Assembly: GCA_903928495.1 (NCBI GenBank)
Contig: CAIYQZ010000030.1
Coordinates: 1 to 64,000 of the forward strand
Length of the DNA: 64,000 nt
Source: an uncultured bacterium
Lineage (GTDB): Bacteria > Pseudomonadota > Gammaproteobacteria > Burkholderiales > Burkholderiaceae_C
Direction of reading: 5' to 3'
Below are positions 32,302-41,955 of the stretch, piece by piece. The notes below the pieces were generated by a model that saw nothing but the letters and a program-made list of their open reading frames with translations, ran no database searches and was not told where the DNA came from. Position numbers and translations under genes: made by a program. The stretch's first letter is position 1. Every line of letters starts with the position of its first letter.

Positions 32302-35178
32302 ATGAGCGAGACTAACAACGTCTACGGTGCCTTTTCAGGCAACTCGTACCTGTTCGGGGGCAATGCCCCGTACGTCGAAGAGATGTACGAGAACTATTTG
32401 GCCAACCCTGGCAGCGTGCCAGACACCTGGCGCAGTTATTTTGATGCACTGCAGCACGTGCCCGCCGTCGACGGCACCGATGCCCGTGACGTGCCTCACA
32501 TGCCAGTCATCAGTGCCTTCGCCGAAATGGCCAAGCAGGGCACCACCCGAGTGGTTTCGGCCAACCCCGATTCGGAAATGGGCCGCAAGCGCGTGTCCAC
32601 CCAACAGCTGATTGCCGCATACCGCAACGTCGGCAACCGTTGGGCCAACCTCGATCCACTCAAGCGCACCGAGCGCGAGAACATCCCCGAGTTGGAGCCG
32701 TCTTTCTACGGCTTCAGCGATGCAGACCTGGAAACCGTGTTCAACACCAGCAACACGTTCTTCGGCAAAGACACGATGTCTCTGCGCGAACTGCTGAACG
32801 CGCTGCGTGAAACGTACTGCGGCACCATCGGCGCCGAGTACATGCACACGTCTGACCAGAACGAAAAACGCTGGTGGCAGCAAAAGTTGGAAAGCATTCG
32901 CAGCAAGCCCAACTACTCTGCCGACAAGAAGAAACAAATTTTGGAAAAGCTCACGGCTGCCGAGGGCTTGGAGCGTTTTCTGCACACCAAGTACGTGGGC
33001 CAGAAGCGCTTTTCGCTGGAAGGTGGCGAGAGCTTCATCGCTGCTATTGACGAGGTCATCCAGTCTGCCGGCGCCCGTGGCGTACAAGAGATCGTGATCG
33101 GCATGGCCCACCGCGGCCGCCTGAACGTGCTGGTGAACGTGATGGGCAAAATGCCCAAAGACCTGTTTGCCGAGTTTGACCACACAGCCCCCGAAGACCT
33201 GCCCGCCGGCGACGTGAAATACCACCAGGGTTTCAGTTCCGATGTGACGACACCTGGAGGCCCGGTTCACCTGTCGCTGGCATTCAACCCGTCGCACCTC
33301 GAAATCGTCAACCCCGTGGTCGAGGGCTCTGTGCGGGCCCGCATGGACCGTCGGGGTGACCCCGCTGGCAAGCAAGTGTTGCCTGTGCTCGTGCACGGTG
33401 ATGCAGCCTTCGGCGGCCAGGGTGTCAACCAGGAAACCCTGGCGCTGGCACAAACCCGTGGCTACACCACGGGCGGCACGGTGCATTTCATCATCAACAA
33501 CCAGATCGGCTTCACCACGTCTGACCCGCGTGACATGCGCTCCAGCGCGTATTGCACCGACATTGTGAAGATGGTTGAGGCCCCGGTGCTGCACGTCAAC
33601 GGTGACGATCCGGAAGCCGTGGTGCTGGCCACTCAACTGGCACTGGAATACCGCATGGAGTTCCGCCAGGATGTGGTGGTGGACATTGTGTGCTTCCGCA
33701 AACTCGGTCACAACGAGCAGGACACGCCCAGCCTGACCCAGCCGCTGATGTACAAGAAAATCGCCGCGCACCCCGGTACGCGCCGCTTGTACGCCGACAA
33801 ACTGGCCGCTCAGGGGCTGGGTGACACGCTGGGCGACGACATGTCGAAGGCTTACCGCTCCGCCATGGACGAAGGTCGACACACGGTAGACCCCATCCTG
33901 ACAAACTTCAAGAGCAAGTTTGCGGTGGATTGGTCTCCCTTCCTCGGCAAAAAATGGACCGATGCAGGTGACACTGCCATTCCCCTGGCGGAGTGGAAGC
34001 GTCTGTCAGAAAAACTGACCAAACTGCCCGACACCATCACCCCCCACCAGCTCGTGAAAAAGGTCTACGACGACCGTGCAGCCATGGGCCGTGGCGACCT
34101 GCCAGTGGACTGGGGCATGGGCGAACACATGGCCTTTGCCTCGCTGGTGGCCAGTGGTTACCCGGTGCGCCTGTCAGGTGAGGATTGTGGCCGTGGCACG
34201 TTCACGCACCGCCATGCCGTCATTCACGACCAAAGCCGCGAGAAGTGGGACACCGGTACCTATGTGCCGCTGCAGAACGTTGCTGACAACCAGGCCCCGT
34301 TTGTGGTGATCGACTCCATCCTGTCTGAAGAGGCAGTGCTGGGCTTTGAATACGGCTACGCCTCGAACGACCCCAACACCCTCGTGATCTGGGAAGCACA
34401 GTTTGGCGATTTCGCCAACGGTGCACAGGTGGTGATTGACCAGTTCATCGCCTCCGGCGAAGTGAAGTGGGGCCGTGTCAACGGCATCACGTTGATGTTG
34501 CCGCATGGATACGAAGGACAAGGCCCAGAGCACTCGTCTGCTCGCCTCGAGCGCTTCATGCAGTTGGCCGCTGACGCCAACATGCAGATCGTGCAGCCGA
34601 CCACTGCCAGCCAGATCTTCCATGTGTTGCGCCGCCAGATGGTGCGCAACCTGCGCAAGCCGCTGGTGATCATGACCCCCAAGTCGTTGTTGCGCAACAA
34701 GGACGCCACTTCTCCGCTATCGGAATTCACACGTGGTGGCTTCCAGACAGTCATTCCTGAAAACAAGGAAGACGTGCTGAAAAAGGCCGACAAGGTCAAG
34801 CGGGTCATCGTGTGTTCAGGCAAGGTCTATTACGACCTGGTCAAGAAGCGCGAAGAAAAGGGCCAAGACGACGTCGCCATCGTGCGCGTGGAACAGCTCT
34901 ACCCCTTCCCACACAAGGCGTTTTCTACCGAACTGAAGAAGTACCCCAATGCGGTGGATGTGGTCTGGTGCCAGGACGAGCCCCAAAACCAGGGTGCGTG
35001 GTTCTTTGTGCAGCACTACATCCATGAAAACATGCTGGAAGGCCAGAAACTGGGTTACTCGGGGCGCGCTGCATCTGCATCGCCTGCCGTGGGCTACTCG
35101 CACTTGCACCAGGAGCAGCAGAAGGCGCTGGTGGATGGCGCGTTCGGCAAGCTCAAGGGCTTTGTTCTGACCAAGTGA
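32302..35178 (+). CDS. sucA: 2-oxoglutarate dehydrogenase E1 component
   Basis: 958-residue thiamine-diphosphate enzyme that decarboxylates 2-oxoglutarate and succinylates the E2 lipoyl group in the citric acid cycle. Near the start is the E2-binding segment NAPYVEEMYENYLANPGSVP. ThDP/active-site tracts include GMAHRGRLNVLVNVMGK, HLSLAFNPSHLEIVNPVVEG, GDAAFGGQGV and the C-terminal LPHGYEGQGPEHSSARLERF. ATG 32302 follows GGAGG at 11 bases; the open frame back to 32137 is not conserved-looking. It opens the sucA-odhB-lpdA-zapE cluster. The 252-base upstream gap shows no clear promoter to me. Confidence 0.97.
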   Translation: MSETNNVYGAFSGNSYLFGGNAPYVEEMYENYLANPGSVPDTWRSYFDALQHVPAVDGTDARDVPHMPVISAFAEMAKQGTTRVVSANPDSEMGRKRVSTQQLIAAYRNVGNRWANLDPLKRTERENIPELEPSFYGFSDADLETVFNTSNTFFGKDTMSLRELLNALRETYCGTIGAEYMHTSDQNEKRWWQQKLESIRSKPNYSADKKKQILEKLTAAEGLERFLHTKYVGQKRFSLEGGESFIAAIDEVIQSAGARGVQEIVIGMAHRGRLNVLVNVMGKMPKDLFAEFDHTAPEDLPAGDVKYHQGFSSDVTTPGGPVHLSLAFNPSHLEIVNPVVEGSVRARMDRRGDPAGKQVLPVLVHGDAAFGGQGVNQETLALAQTRGYTTGGTVHFIINNQIGFTTSDPRDMRSSAYCTDIVKMVEAPVLHVNGDDPEAVVLATQLALEYRMEFRQDVVVDIVCFRKLGHNEQDTPSLTQPLMYKKIAAHPGTRRLYADKLAAQGLGDTLGDDMSKAYRSAMDEGRHTVDPILTNFKSKFAVDWSPFLGKKWTDAGDTAIPLAEWKRLSEKLTKLPDTITPHQLVKKVYDDRAAMGRGDLPVDWGMGEHMAFASLVASGYPVRLSGEDCGRGTFTHRHAVIHDQSREKWDTGTYVPLQNVADNQAPFVVIDSILSEEAVLGFEYGYASNDPNTLVIWEAQFGDFANGAQVVIDQFIASGEVKWGRVNGITLMLPHGYEGQGPEHSSARLERFMQLAADANMQIVQPTTASQIFHVLRRQMVRNLRKPLVIMTPKSLLRNKDATSPLSEFTRGGFQTVIPENKEDVLKKADKVKRVIVCSGKVYYDLVKKREEKGQDDVAIVRVEQLYPFPHKAFSTELKKYPNAVDVVWCQDEPQNQGAWFFVQHYIHENMLEGQKLGYSGRAASASPAVGYSHLHQEQQKALVDGAFGKLKGFVLTK

Positions 35179-35188
35179 TTTTTTGGCT

Positions 35189-35225
35189 GGCACCCCGCTC
35201 GGGCAAGAACCGCCCGGCCGGTGCC
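35189..35225 (+). other. stem-loop between sucA and odhB
   Basis: An outer stem GGCACC (35189-35194)/GGTGCC (35220-35225) encloses an inner CGGGC (35200-35204)/GCCCG (35212-35216) hairpin. No T run follows, so it is more likely an mRNA processing or stability element than a terminator. Confidence 0.4.
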
Positions 35226-35255
35226 CCCGCATGACCCAATTGAAGGATTCAAAAA

Positions 35256-36527
35256 ATGGCAATCGTAGAAGTCAAGGTTCCACAACTGTCTGAGTCGGTC
35301 GCAGAGGCCACCATGCTGACGTGGAAGAAAAAGGCCGGCGACATGGTCGCGGTCGATGAAATCCTCATCGAAATCGAGACCGACAAAGTGGTGCTTGAAG
35401 TGCCCGCTCCCTCAGCCGGCATGTTGAGCGAAGTCGTCGTGGCCGATGGCGGCACGGTGGTTTCTGACCAGCTCATCGCGCGCATCGACTCGGACGGCAA
35501 AGGCGCTGCGGCAGCACCCGCCGCTGCAGCTGCTGCACCCGTGGCGGCTACTGCGGCTGTGGCTGCTCCTGCCGCCCCCGCCAGCACCGCCATGGCCGGT
35601 GTGGCAATGCCTGCCGCTGCCAAGCTGATGGCCGACAACGGCTTGGCCGCAGGCTCTGTGTCTGGTACCGGCAAAGACGGCCGCGTGACCAAGGGTGATG
35701 TGCTGGGGGCCGTGGCCGCCGGTGCCAATGCGCCCAAGGCCGCGCCAGCTCCCGTGGCCATTCCCACTGGCGTGCCCACCAAAGTGCTGCCCCAAGTGGC
35801 TGGCCCTGCCACACCTGACCTGGGCGACCGCCCAGAGCAACGCGTGGCCATGACTCGCCTGCGTGCCCGCGTGGCCGAGCGTCTGCTGCAGTCGCAAGCC
35901 ACCAACGCCATCCTGACCACGTTCAACGAAGTGAACATGGCTCCTGTGATGGACATGCGCAAGAAGTTCCAGGAAAAGTTCGAAAAAGAACACGGCTGCA
36001 AGCTGGGCTTCATGAGCTTCTTCGTCAAAGCTGCGGTGCACGCCCTGAAAAAGTACCCTGTGCTGAATGCGTCTGTCGATGGCAACGACATCGTGTACCA
36101 CGGCTACTTCGACATCGGTATTGCCGTGGGCTCGCCCCGTGGTTTGGTGGTGCCCATCCTGCGCAATGCAGACCAGATGAGCTTTGCCGACATCGAGAAG
36201 AAGATTGCCGAGTTCGGCAAGAAGGCTGCAGACGGCAAGCTGGGCATTGAAGAAATGACCGGTGGCACGTTCTCCATCTCCAACGGCGGCACGTTCGGCT
36301 CCATGTTGTCCACGCCCATCATCAACCCGCCCCAGTCGGCCATTCTGGGCGTGCACGCCACGAAAGACCGTGCCGTGGTGGAGAACGGGCAAATCGTGAT
36401 CCGCCCCATCAACTACCTGGCCATGAGCTATGACCACCGCATCATCGACGGCCGCGAAGCCGTGCTGGGTCTGATAGCGATGAAGGAAGCGCTGGAAGAC
36501 CCATCACGCTTGCTGTTCGGTATCTGA
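35256..36527 (+). CDS. odhB: dihydrolipoyl succinyltransferase E2 of 2-oxoglutarate dehydrogenase
   Basis: 423 residues. Lipoyl domain at 1-77 with lipoylated Lys44 in IETDKVVLEV; Ala/Pro-rich linker at about 80-115; peripheral subunit-binding domain about 118-155 (AAKLMADNGL, GTGKDGRVTKGDVL); catalytic domain from about 195 with RLRARVAERL and the active site SYDHRIIDGREAV. It transfers succinyl groups to CoA and forms the core of the complex. It lies 77 bases after sucA, across a stem-loop, and before lpdA. Also named sucB. Confidence 0.97.
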   Translation: MAIVEVKVPQLSESVAEATMLTWKKKAGDMVAVDEILIEIETDKVVLEVPAPSAGMLSEVVVADGGTVVSDQLIARIDSDGKGAAAAPAAAAAAPVAATAAVAAPAAPASTAMAGVAMPAAAKLMADNGLAAGSVSGTGKDGRVTKGDVLGAVAAGANAPKAAPAPVAIPTGVPTKVLPQVAGPATPDLGDRPEQRVAMTRLRARVAERLLQSQATNAILTTFNEVNMAPVMDMRKKFQEKFEKEHGCKLGFMSFFVKAAVHALKKYPVLNASVDGNDIVYHGYFDIGIAVGSPRGLVVPILRNADQMSFADIEKKIAEFGKKAADGKLGIEEMTGGTFSISNGGTFGSMLSTPIINPPQSAILGVHATKDRAVVENGQIVIRPINYLAMSYDHRIIDGREAVLGLIAMKEALEDPSRLLFGI

Positions 36528-36535
36528 TCGACCTG

Positions 36536-36565
36536 GAGGCCAAAATTTCTAACAATTTTGGCCTC
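36536..36565 (+). other. strong hairpin between odhB and lpdA
   Basis: GAGGCCAAAATT (36536-36547) and AATTTTGGCCTC (36554-36565) form a perfect 12-base-pair stem with a six-base loop, starting nine bases after the odhB stop. A second stem TACCGC/GCGGTA follows at once. It has no T run, so partial termination or mRNA 3'-end protection is more likely than full termination. Confidence 0.6.
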
Positions 36566-36600
36566 TACCGCTTTACTGGCGGTACTTCTTAGCTATTTAT
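36560..36600. repeat. dispersed palindromic intergenic repeat, copy F (diverged)
   Basis: GCCTCTACCGCTTTACTGG, then CGGTA and TAGCTATTTA follow the same order as copies B and E. The TACCGC/GCGGTA stem replaces the usual CGCTTT/AAAGCG. It overlaps the strong hairpin before lpdA. Confidence 0.4.
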
Positions 36601-36653
36601 TACATATTTGCCTCAGCTCCTTGAATGGGTGAGTCGGGGCGTGAGGTGAACAC

Positions 36654-38084
36654 ATGAGCAAACAGTTTGACGTCGTCGTCATCGGTGGCGGCCCCGGTGG
36701 ATACATTGCTGCCATCCGTGCAGCCCAGTTGGGTTTCAACGTCGCGTGTATCGACGAGTGGAAAAACGAAAAAGGCGGCCCTGCACCCGGTGGCACCTGC
36801 ACCAACGTGGGTTGCATTCCGTCCAAAGCGCTGCTGCAATCGTCCGAGCATTTCGAGCAGGCCAACCACCACTTCGCAGACCATGGCATTTCCACCGGCA
36901 CGGTGAAGATGGACGTGGCCAAAATGGTGGCCCGCAAAGACGCTGTGGTGAAGCAAAACAACGACGGCATCCTGTACCTTCTCAAAAAGAACAAGGTCAG
37001 CTTTTTCCACGGGCGTGGTTCGTTCGTGAAGGCTGCTGAAGGTGGTGGCTACGAAATCAAGGTGGCTGGTGCCACCGAAGAAACCGTTGTCGGCAAACAG
37101 GTCATTCTGGCCACTGGCTCCAACGCCCGTGCACTGCCCGGCACGCCGTTTGACGAAGTCAACGTGTTGTCCAACGACGGCGCCCTGCGCATCGGCGCCA
37201 CGCCCAAGAAGTTGGGCTTGATCGGCTCTGGCGTGATTGGCCTGGAAATGGGCTCGGTCTGGCGCCGCCTGGGTGCAGAAGTCACCATCCTCGAAGGACT
37301 GCCCACATTCCTGGGCGCGGTGGACGAGCAAATTGCCAAAGAAGCCAAGAAGGCTTTTGACAAGCAAGGCTTGAAGATCGAACTCGGCGTGAAAGTCGGC
37401 GAGATCGTCAATGGTAAGAAGGGCGTCACCGTCAACTACACCAACGCCAAAGGCGAAGCCATTGTGTTGGATGCTGACAAGCTCATCGTCTCTATCGGTC
37501 GCGTGCCTAACACCATCGGCTTGAATGCCGAAGCCATCGGCTTGCAACTCGACGAGCGCGGTGCGATTGTGGTGGACGGCGAGTGCAAAACCAACGTCCC
37601 CGGCGTGTGGGCGGTGGGCGATGTGGTCCGTGGCCCCATGCTGGCCCACAAGGCAGAAGAAGAGGGCGTTGCCGTGGCCGAGCGCATTGCAGGTCAGCAC
37701 GGGCACGTCAACTTCAACACCGTGCCTTGGGTGATCTACACCAGCCCTGAAATCGCCTGGGTAGGCCGCACAGAGCAGCAACTCAAGGCCGACGGCGTCA
37801 AATACAAGGCTGGTACGTTCCCGTTCCTGGCCAACGGGCGCGCTCGTGCGCTGGGTGACACCACCGGTATGGTGAAGTTCCTGGCAGACGCCACCACCGA
37901 CGAGATTTTGGGCGTGCACATCGTGGGCCCCATGGCTTCTGAGTTGATTTCAGAAGCCGTGGTCGCCATGGAATTCCGTGCCAGCGCCGAAGACATTGCC
38001 CGCATCTGCCATGCCCACCCTTCGTTGAGCGAAGCCACCAAAGAAGCTGCCCTGGCGGTGGACAAGCGAACCCTCAACTTCTGA
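36654..38084 (+). CDS. lpdA: dihydrolipoyl dehydrogenase E3 of 2-oxoglutarate dehydrogenase
   Basis: 476-residue flavoprotein that reoxidises dihydrolipoamide with NAD. FAD motif [14 protein letters not shown] near the N-terminus; redox disulfide Cys49/Cys54 in [16 protein letters not shown] motif [17 protein letters not shown]-terminal interface with the catalytic His in HAHPSLSE. Intact and in the standard place after odhB, unlike the two lpdA remnants at the left of the window, which belong to the pyruvate-dehydrogenase type. zapE begins 13 bases after its stop. Confidence 0.97.
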   Translation: MSKQFDVVVIGGGPGGYIAAIRAAQLGFNVACIDEWKNEKGGPAPGGTCTNVGCIPSKALLQSSEHFEQANHHFADHGISTGTVKMDVAKMVARKDAVVKQNNDGILYLLKKNKVSFFHGRGSFVKAAEGGGYEIKVAGATEETVVGKQVILATGSNARALPGTPFDEVNVLSNDGALRIGATPKKLGLIGSGVIGLEMGSVWRRLGAEVTILEGLPTFLGAVDEQIAKEAKKAFDKQGLKIELGVKVGEIVNGKKGVTVNYTNAKGEAIVLDADKLIVSIGRVPNTIGLNAEAIGLQLDERGAIVVDGECKTNVPGVWAVGDVVRGPMLAHKAEEEGVAVAERIAGQHGHVNFNTVPWVIYTSPEIAWVGRTEQQLKADGVKYKAGTFPFLANGRARALGDTTGMVKFLADATTDEILGVHIVGPMASELISEAVVAMEFRASAEDIARICHAHPSLSEATKEAALAVDKRTLNF

Positions 38085-38097
38085 GCGGGCATACGCT

Positions 38098-39195
38098 GTG
38101 AGCGTCACCGCAGCCTACCGACAAGCCTTGGTTGACCGGGGCTTTGCCAGTGATCCCGCGCAAGAGCGAGCCATTGCCGAGCTGGAGCGGTGCGCCACCG
38201 AGTGGGCTGCGTACAAGCAGCGCCGCTCGAATTCGCTGAAAAAGCTGTTCATTCGCCCTGAAATTCCCAGGGGCGTTTACATGTTTGGCGGGGTAGGGCG
38301 CGGCAAGAGCTTCCTGATGGATTGCTTTTTCAATGCCGTGCCCCTGAAGCGGAAAACGCGGCTGCACTTTCACGAATTCATGCGTGAGGTGCACCGCGAG
38401 TTGCGTGACATGCAGGGCACCGTCAACCCGCTGGATGAGTTGGGCAAGCGCATGGCAGAGCGCTACAAGCTCATTTGCTTCGACGAATTCCACGTGGCCG
38501 ACGTGACCGACGCCATGGTATTGCACCGGTTGCTTGACTCATTGTTCAAGCACGGCGTTGGGTTTGTGACCACGTCCAATTTTCACCCTGATGGCCTGTA
38601 CCCTGACGGGCTGCACCGCGACCGCATCCTGCCGGCCATTGAACTGTTGAAAAACCGTCTGGTGGTCATCAATGTCGACAACGGCACCGATTACCGCCGG
38701 CGGGCACTCGAGCATGTGAACCTGTACCACTGCCCGTTGACGGAAGAGGCCGACGCCGCCATGGTCAAAGCGTTCGACGAGTTGGCAGAAACGGCCGATG
38801 AGTCACCCGTGATGACCATCGAGGCACGCAAGATACACGCCCACCGCCGAGCCGGCGGTTTGATCTGGTTTGATTTCAAGACCCTGTGTGGTGGCCCGCG
38901 ATCGCAAAACGATTATCTGGAGCTGGCCACCCAGTTCCACACGTTGATGCTCAGCAACGTTCCGCAAATGGCGGTGCGCATGGCCAGCGAAGCTCGCCGC
39001 TTCACGTGGCTCATCGACGTGCTCTATGACCGCAAAGTGAAGTTGGTGATGTCTGCTGCGGTTCCACCCGAGCAGTTGTATACCGAGGGGCCGATGTCGC
39101 ATGAATTTCCACGCACGGTGTCGCGTCTGGTGGAAATGCAGTCTTCCGAATTTCTGGCAGAGCCTCACCGGCTCGTGGACACGCGAATCACCTGA
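38098..39195 (+). CDS. zapE: ZapE/AFG1-family ATPase
   Basis: 365-residue P-loop ATPase of the AFG1 family; ZapE acts at the division ring in enterobacteria, and the mitochondrial homologue serves inner-membrane protein turnover. Walker A is GGVGRGKS (64-71); LICFDEFHVADVTDAM is the Walker B block, followed by TSNFHPDGLYPDGLHRDRI, a strong family signature. The GTG start at 38098 fits the usual length. It follows lpdA closely in many betaproteobacteria and is probably in the same transcript. A dyad at 39189-39213 overlaps its stop. Confidence 0.95.
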   Translation: MSVTAAYRQALVDRGFASDPAQERAIAELERCATEWAAYKQRRSNSLKKLFIRPEIPRGVYMFGGVGRGKSFLMDCFFNAVPLKRKTRLHFHEFMREVHRELRDMQGTVNPLDELGKRMAERYKLICFDEFHVADVTDAMVLHRLLDSLFKHGVGFVTTSNFHPDGLYPDGLHRDRILPAIELLKNRLVVINVDNGTDYRRRALEHVNLYHCPLTEEADAAMVKAFDELAETADESPVMTIEARKIHAHRRAGGLIWFDFKTLCGGPRSQNDYLELATQFHTLMLSNVPQMAVRMASEARRFTWLIDVLYDRKVKLVMSAAVPPEQLYTEGPMSHEFPRTVSRLVEMQSSEFLAEPHRLVDTRIT

Positions 39196-39213
39196 AAGCG
39201 ACGCTTTCAGGTG
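39189..39213. terminator. hairpin at convergent ends of zapE and PP2C genes
   Basis: CACCTGAAAG (39189-39198) pairs perfectly with CTTTCAGGTG (39204-39213) around CGACG. It spans the zapE stop and lies 14 bases from the end of the convergent gene, so it may end both transcripts. A T run is missing, so confidence is moderate. Confidence 0.5.
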
Positions 39214-39226
39214 GACTGGTCTTGCT

Positions 39227-39985
39227 TCAGGCGGGCGGATCGAACCTGACGACGATGACCGACAGGTTGTCGCCAAACCCGTTGGCCCTGGAACGAGCCA
39301 CTTCAATCAGGCGTTCACACGCTTCCTTGGCGCTGTATTGCGTCAGGATGTGGCTGAGTTCAGCATCCGAGAAATAGTGCCAGATGCCATCGCTGCAGGC
39401 CATCAGGACATCGCCCACGCCGACCGGGCTGATGGTGTGGGTCGTTGCAGGCGGCGCTGCCTCTGTGCCAAGACAGCCCATCAGCACGTTTGACTGAGGG
39501 TGGTTCTTGGCTTGCTCCTCCGTGAGGGCACCACGGTCTACCAGTGTTTGGATGTACGAATGGTCACTGGTACGGTGGACCAATTTTCCGTTGCGAAAAT
39601 GGTAAATGCGCGAATCACCGGCATGCACCCAATGGCACACAGAGTCAGGCGTGAGCAAAAACGCCGCCAGCGTGCTGTGCGGCTCTTGTTCCGCCGATGC
39701 TGCGGTGAGCCTGATCACCATGTGTGCCTCTTGCACCAGTCGCAGCAACAAGTCACTCGGAGAATCGGAGGCTGGTGAGAACCGGTCAAACAGCTGTTTG
39801 GCAGTCATCAACACCTGATCAGACGCTTTACGACCGCCACTGCGGCCACCCATGCCATCGGCCACAACTGCCAGCAGGCACTGTTTGACGCTGGGATGGG
39901 TCCAGATGCCGAGTTGGTCTTGCTGGTAGTCGCGATCGCCCTTGTGAAGGCCGGTGCCAGCAGTGATGCGGTGTGCGGTTGCCAT
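39227..39985 (-). CDS. PP2C-family serine/threonine phosphatase
   Basis: 252 residues, a Stp1/PrpC-type metal-dependent protein phosphatase. Motifs in order: GDRDYQQDQLG, VVADGMGGRSGG (metal-binding Asp43-Gly44), HAGDSRIYHFRNGKL, LMACSDGIWHY and GFGDNLSVIVVRF. No kinase gene is beside it, so its partner is unknown. It is convergent with zapE; bamD follows on the same strand upstream, 34 bases away, so the two may share a transcript. Confidence 0.93.
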   Translation of the reverse strand: MATAHRITAGTGLHKGDRDYQQDQLGIWTHPSVKQCLLAVVADGMGGRSGGRKASDQVLMTAKQLFDRFSPASDSPSDLLLRLVQEAHMVIRLTAASAEQEPHSTLAAFLLTPDSVCHWVHAGDSRIYHFRNGKLVHRTSDHSYIQTLVDRGALTEEQAKNHPQSNVLMGCLGTEAAPPATTHTISPVGVGDVLMACSDGIWHYFSDAELSHILTQYSAKEACERLIEVARSRANGFGDNLSVIVVRFDPPA

Positions 39986-40019
39986 CAGCCGTTGATCCCC
40001 AACCCTGAGCGCGGCAAAG

Positions 40020-40826
40020 TCACCAAAGTTTCCACCATGGTCCGCTCCCGGTTGCCGGTGCGGTGCCGCTGAGATAGCCGGATGTGGGGAAATTGAGGGT
40101 CAACACCCGTTTGGCATCGTCACGCAGGCTGTTCATGCCCAGGGCTTCATACGATTTGTAGAGCAGGAACAAGGCTTCCTCGCTGGCTGGGGCCCCCGAG
40201 TAGTCTGTGAGGGCGGCCTGAGCACGGTTGACCGCAGCCACATACGCACCTTTGGTGTAGTAATACCGAGCAACGTGTACCTCATGTGCTGCCAACGAGT
40301 TCACGGTGTAAGTCATCCGCAAACGACTGTCGGGTGCGTACTTTGAATCGGGAAAACGGGCCACCAACTCGCGGAACGACTCAAAAGATTCTTTGGCAGC
40401 CTGTTGATCACGCTCGGACAACTCCTGTCGCGACAAAAAACCGAACAGCCCCAGGTTGTCGTTGAAGCTGGCCAGCCCTTTCAAGTACAGGGCATAGTCC
40501 AAGGCAGGACTGGCCGGATGCATTTTCATGAAACGGTCGAGCGTCGCTTGGGCCTGAGCCACCTCGCCAGCCTTGTAATGGGCAAAGGCTTTGTCGAGTT
40601 GCGCTTGTTGGGCCAAGGGTGTACCGGCAGCCCGACCCTCGAGCTTCTCCAGAAGCGTCACGGCCTTGGAAAAATTGCCCGCATTTCGCTCGTCAAGGGC
40701 CTCCGATTGGATTTTTTGGGGGCTCCAGTTGGCAGTCGGGTCGTCCGGTGTGGATGAGCACGCGGCAAGGATCATTGCAAATGCGGCGAGCGTACCGGTG
40801 CGGTACGATAATTTGGGGCCTGACAT
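40020..40826 (-). CDS. bamD: outer membrane assembly lipoprotein BamD
   Basis: 268-residue essential lipoprotein of the BAM complex, which folds beta-barrel proteins into the outer membrane. Lipobox MILAAC with Cys23, then TPR-like helices in the family pattern (DKAFAHYKAGEVAQAQATLDRF, FRELVARFPDSKYAPDSRLR, ARYYYTKGAYVAAVNRAQ). ATG 40826 has an AAGGG site; the frame extending to 41198 runs antisense through rluD and is rejected. It is divergent from rluD with only 30 bases between starts, as in many proteobacteria. Confidence 0.95.
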   Translation of the reverse strand: MSGPKLSYRTGTLAAFAMILAACSSTPDDPTANWSPQKIQSEALDERNAGNFSKAVTLLEKLEGRAAGTPLAQQAQLDKAFAHYKAGEVAQAQATLDRFMKMHPASPALDYALYLKGLASFNDNLGLFGFLSRQELSERDQQAAKESFESFRELVARFPDSKYAPDSRLRMTYTVNSLAAHEVHVARYYYTKGAYVAAVNRAQAALTDYSGAPASEEALFLLYKSYEALGMNSLRDDAKRVLTLNFPTSGYLSGTAPATGSGPWWKLW

Positions 40827-40856
40827 GACACCCTTTCTTGAGCTGGGAACGCTGGA

Positions 40857-41900
40857 TTGAACGCGGAAATTATATCGACCGAGGCTGGTGCCCCCCTCTC
40901 TGAAATTGGAGCAGAGGACGACCTTGAATCCGAGGTTCGCACGGTGGTGGTGTCGGTCCAATGGCACGGGCTCAGGCTGGACAAATGTCTCGCTCAAAGC
41001 ATTCCCGAGTTTTCGCGGGCCTATCTGCAGCAATTGGTTGCTCAGGGCGATGTGGCTGATTCGAGTGGCGTGCTGTGCAAATCGTCTGCCAAGGTGCGGG
41101 CGGGTGAACACATCAGTGTGCACTTGAGACCGACCCCCCAGGCGCAATCGTTCAAAGCCGAGGCCATAGCGCTGGATGTGGTGTACGAGGACGAGCACCT
41201 GATGGTGATCAACAAATCAGCAGGGGTGGTGGTTCATCCCGCTGCGGGCAACTGGACGGGGACCATACTGAACGGCTTGTTGATGCATCACGCCGGTGCG
41301 GCGGATCTGCCTCGTGCCGGCATTGTTCACCGGTTGGACAAAGACACATCCGGCCTGATGATGGTGGGCAAAACCCGCGCCGCTGTTGACTCGCTCACCC
41401 GACAGATTGCGAGTCGTTCCGTCAACCGCTACTACTTGGCGCTGGCGGAGCGGGCATGGAAGCGATCGAGCACCCTGGAGACTGTTGACCAGCCCGTGGG
41501 ACGCGACCCGGTCAACCGCGTACGCATGGCTGTCTTGCGTCGGGAGCATGGCGGGGGCAAACCCGCGAAAACCGTGATCAAGTTGCTGGACCAGGGCACC
41601 CAGGTTTGTCTGGTGGCCTGCAAGTTGTTCACAGGCCGGACGCACCAGATCCGGGTCCACTTGTCGTGGCTTGGCCATCCGATCGTGGGGGACGTGGTCT
41701 ACGGCGGTCACGCCACCGACATCATGATTCGCCAGGCTCTGCACGCCACTCGCCTGGATTTTGTGCACCCGGTTTCAGCAGAGCCGTTGAGTTTCACGGC
41801 CGATTTGCCCTCAGACATGCAACAAGCATTGGTTCAATCGGGCCTCCACTACAATCAGGGCACCATCGGCCCGTCCCTGTTCGGGTCTCTTTCCGGCTGA
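40857..41900 (+). CDS. rluD: 23S rRNA pseudouridine synthase RluD
   Basis: 347 residues. N-terminal S4 RNA-binding domain (about 40-105; [20 protein letters not shown]), then the RluA-type catalytic domain with the nucleophile Asp in [13 protein letters not shown] and the [19 protein letters not shown] block. It makes pseudouridines in helix 69 of 23S rRNA. TTG 40857 is taken because the first 30 residues look family-like and no ATG is available. Promoters for it and bamD must overlap or lie in the neighbouring coding sequence. Confidence 0.93.
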   Translation: MNAEIISTEAGAPLSEIGAEDDLESEVRTVVVSVQWHGLRLDKCLAQSIPEFSRAYLQQLVAQGDVADSSGVLCKSSAKVRAGEHISVHLRPTPQAQSFKAEAIALDVVYEDEHLMVINKSAGVVVHPAAGNWTGTILNGLLMHHAGAADLPRAGIVHRLDKDTSGLMMVGKTRAAVDSLTRQIASRSVNRYYLALAERAWKRSSTLETVDQPVGRDPVNRVRMAVLRREHGGGKPAKTVIKLLDQGTQVCLVACKLFTGRTHQIRVHLSWLGHPIVGDVVYGGHATDIMIRQALHATRLDFVHPVSAEPLSFTADLPSDMQQALVQSGLHYNQGTIGPSLFGSLSG

Positions 41901-41955
41901 CGCACGCTCAGCCAGTCTGTCATTGGCAAAGCCTTTGGCATCGTTCACATCTTCC

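Noticed and set aside
32335-33882. 515-codon antisense frame over sucA
   Set aside because: Composition is that of a complementary-strand shadow, and sucA is intact and certain.
40020-41198. Extended bamD frame with 124 extra N-terminal codons
   Set aside because: The extension runs antisense through rluD; the lipobox and ribosome binding site fix the start at 40826.
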